A stretch of 40,763 bases of DNA from JBGPRB01 sp964422155. GTDB taxonomy: Bacteria; Chloroflexota; Dehalococcoidia; Dehalococcoidales; RBG-16-60-22. Every line of letters begins with the position of its first letter. The stretch's first letter is position 1. Location: positions 1 to 40,763 of the forward strand of contig CAYQZZ010000012.1 in the NCBI GenBank assembly GCA_964422155.1, in the 5' to 3' direction. This document shows positions 40,544-40,763 of this stretch, one piece after another. The notes beneath the pieces are model-generated. The model was not told the DNA's origin, did not search any database, and saw only the letters and a program-made list of their open reading frames with translations. The position numbers and the translations under genes are program-made.

Positions 40544-40763
40544 ATGAGCAAAATCGATAATAAAGAATACGACATTTGGATACTGTTAAGCCGGGTATAT
40601 CACCTTATAGCCATGTTAAGAAAAATGGAGCTTTCAAAACATGATATTCTACCAGTGCAATCCTATATCTTGTTCATTATCAAAGCTCTCGGAAATGAAA
40701 CTACTCCTTCAAAAATATCCGAATATGTTTATCAACAGAGAAGTTCAGTCTCGGACATTCTCA
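40544..40763 (+). CDS. MarR-family transcriptional regulator (3' end cut by window)
   Basis: The first 73 codons are visible. The N-terminal helix YDIWILLSRVYHLIAMLRKMEL and the following LPVQSYILFIIKALGNETTPSKISEYVYQQRSSVSDIL match the dimer helix and the first helices of the winged helix of MarR proteins. The last visible part falls in the recognition helix. It is divergent from the hydratase run, 322 nt between starts, and is the best candidate to bind the shared palindrome. MarR proteins commonly respond to aromatic acids or CoA thioesters, which would suit the neighbouring genes. This is inference. Confidence 0.8.
   Translation, partial: MSKIDNKEYDIWILLSRVYHLIAMLRKMELSKHDILPVQSYILFIIKALGNETTPSKISEYVYQQRSSVSDIL

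Noticed and set aside
1..40763. CRISPR arrays, rRNA genes, complete tRNA genes, integrase or transposase genes
   Set aside because: None was found by reading both strands; the only tRNA-like sequence is the 3' fragment at 26624-26679.

Overview
The window reads as a chromosomal segment of an uncultured anaerobic bacterium, most likely Chloroflexota of the Dehalococcoidia type. That placement is inferred from gene content: MutS2, a Vms1-like release factor, DUF763, a tungsten-type aldehyde:ferredoxin oxidoreductase, family III CoA-transferases, an Hdr-like iron-sulfur/membrane pair and short interspersed repeats. No rRNA or other phylogenetic marker is present to confirm it.

Left part (1 to about 26,600): a compact, GC-richer core-like region. 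It opens with a redox block: a truncated Hdr-like Fe-S protein, its cytochrome-b-like membrane partner, a C_GCAxxG_C_C protein and a divergent flavoprotein. A DHA2-type MFS exporter and a chagasin-like lipoprotein follow. Next come mutS2 and a bacterial VLRF1, two candidate ribosome-rescue factors side by side, then a sirtuin, a zinc ribbon and a bicupin. A translationally coupled pair (steroid 5-alpha-reductase-like plus extended SDR) and an MFS transporter follow. The next genes encode YjbQ, an FmdB-type zinc ribbon coupled to DUF763, an SRPBCC protein, a sulfite-oxidase-fold lipoprotein, a DUF1648-like membrane protein, glycyl-tRNA synthetase, two tandem HAD hydrolases and SbcD. The section ends with a divergent MFS/PadR pair with palindromic operators and a SnoaL-like protein. 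Four short repeat elements lie between genes.

Junction (26,624 to 27,798): a 3' fragment of a tRNA-Thr(UGU) gene that has lost its 5' half, followed by 1.1 kb without a convincing gene. This is the expected distal attachment scar of an element integrated in a tRNA gene. Its orientation places the element to the right, with the intact tRNA gene predicted beyond the right edge.

Right part (27,799 to 40,763): an AT-richer catabolic island. It has a TRAP uptake operon (DctP, DctQ, DctM) and, divergently, a DHDPS/NAL-family lyase. A minus-strand gene run follows: a MaoC/FAS1-type double-hotdog hydratase, two CaiB-family CoA-transferases (one lacking the catalytic Asp), a GC-rich aldehyde:ferredoxin oxidoreductase and two DppBC-type permeases. 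A MarR-family regulator begins at the right edge. Three promoters in this part (TRAP, lyase, hydratase run) share the layout of -35, 17-bp spacer, -10, 14 to 16 bp, then a palindrome of the form ACGTA(T/C)ACGTA. I interpret this as one co-regulated pathway for uptake and CoA-dependent breakdown of an unidentified organic acid. It is the best candidate here for an undescribed system.
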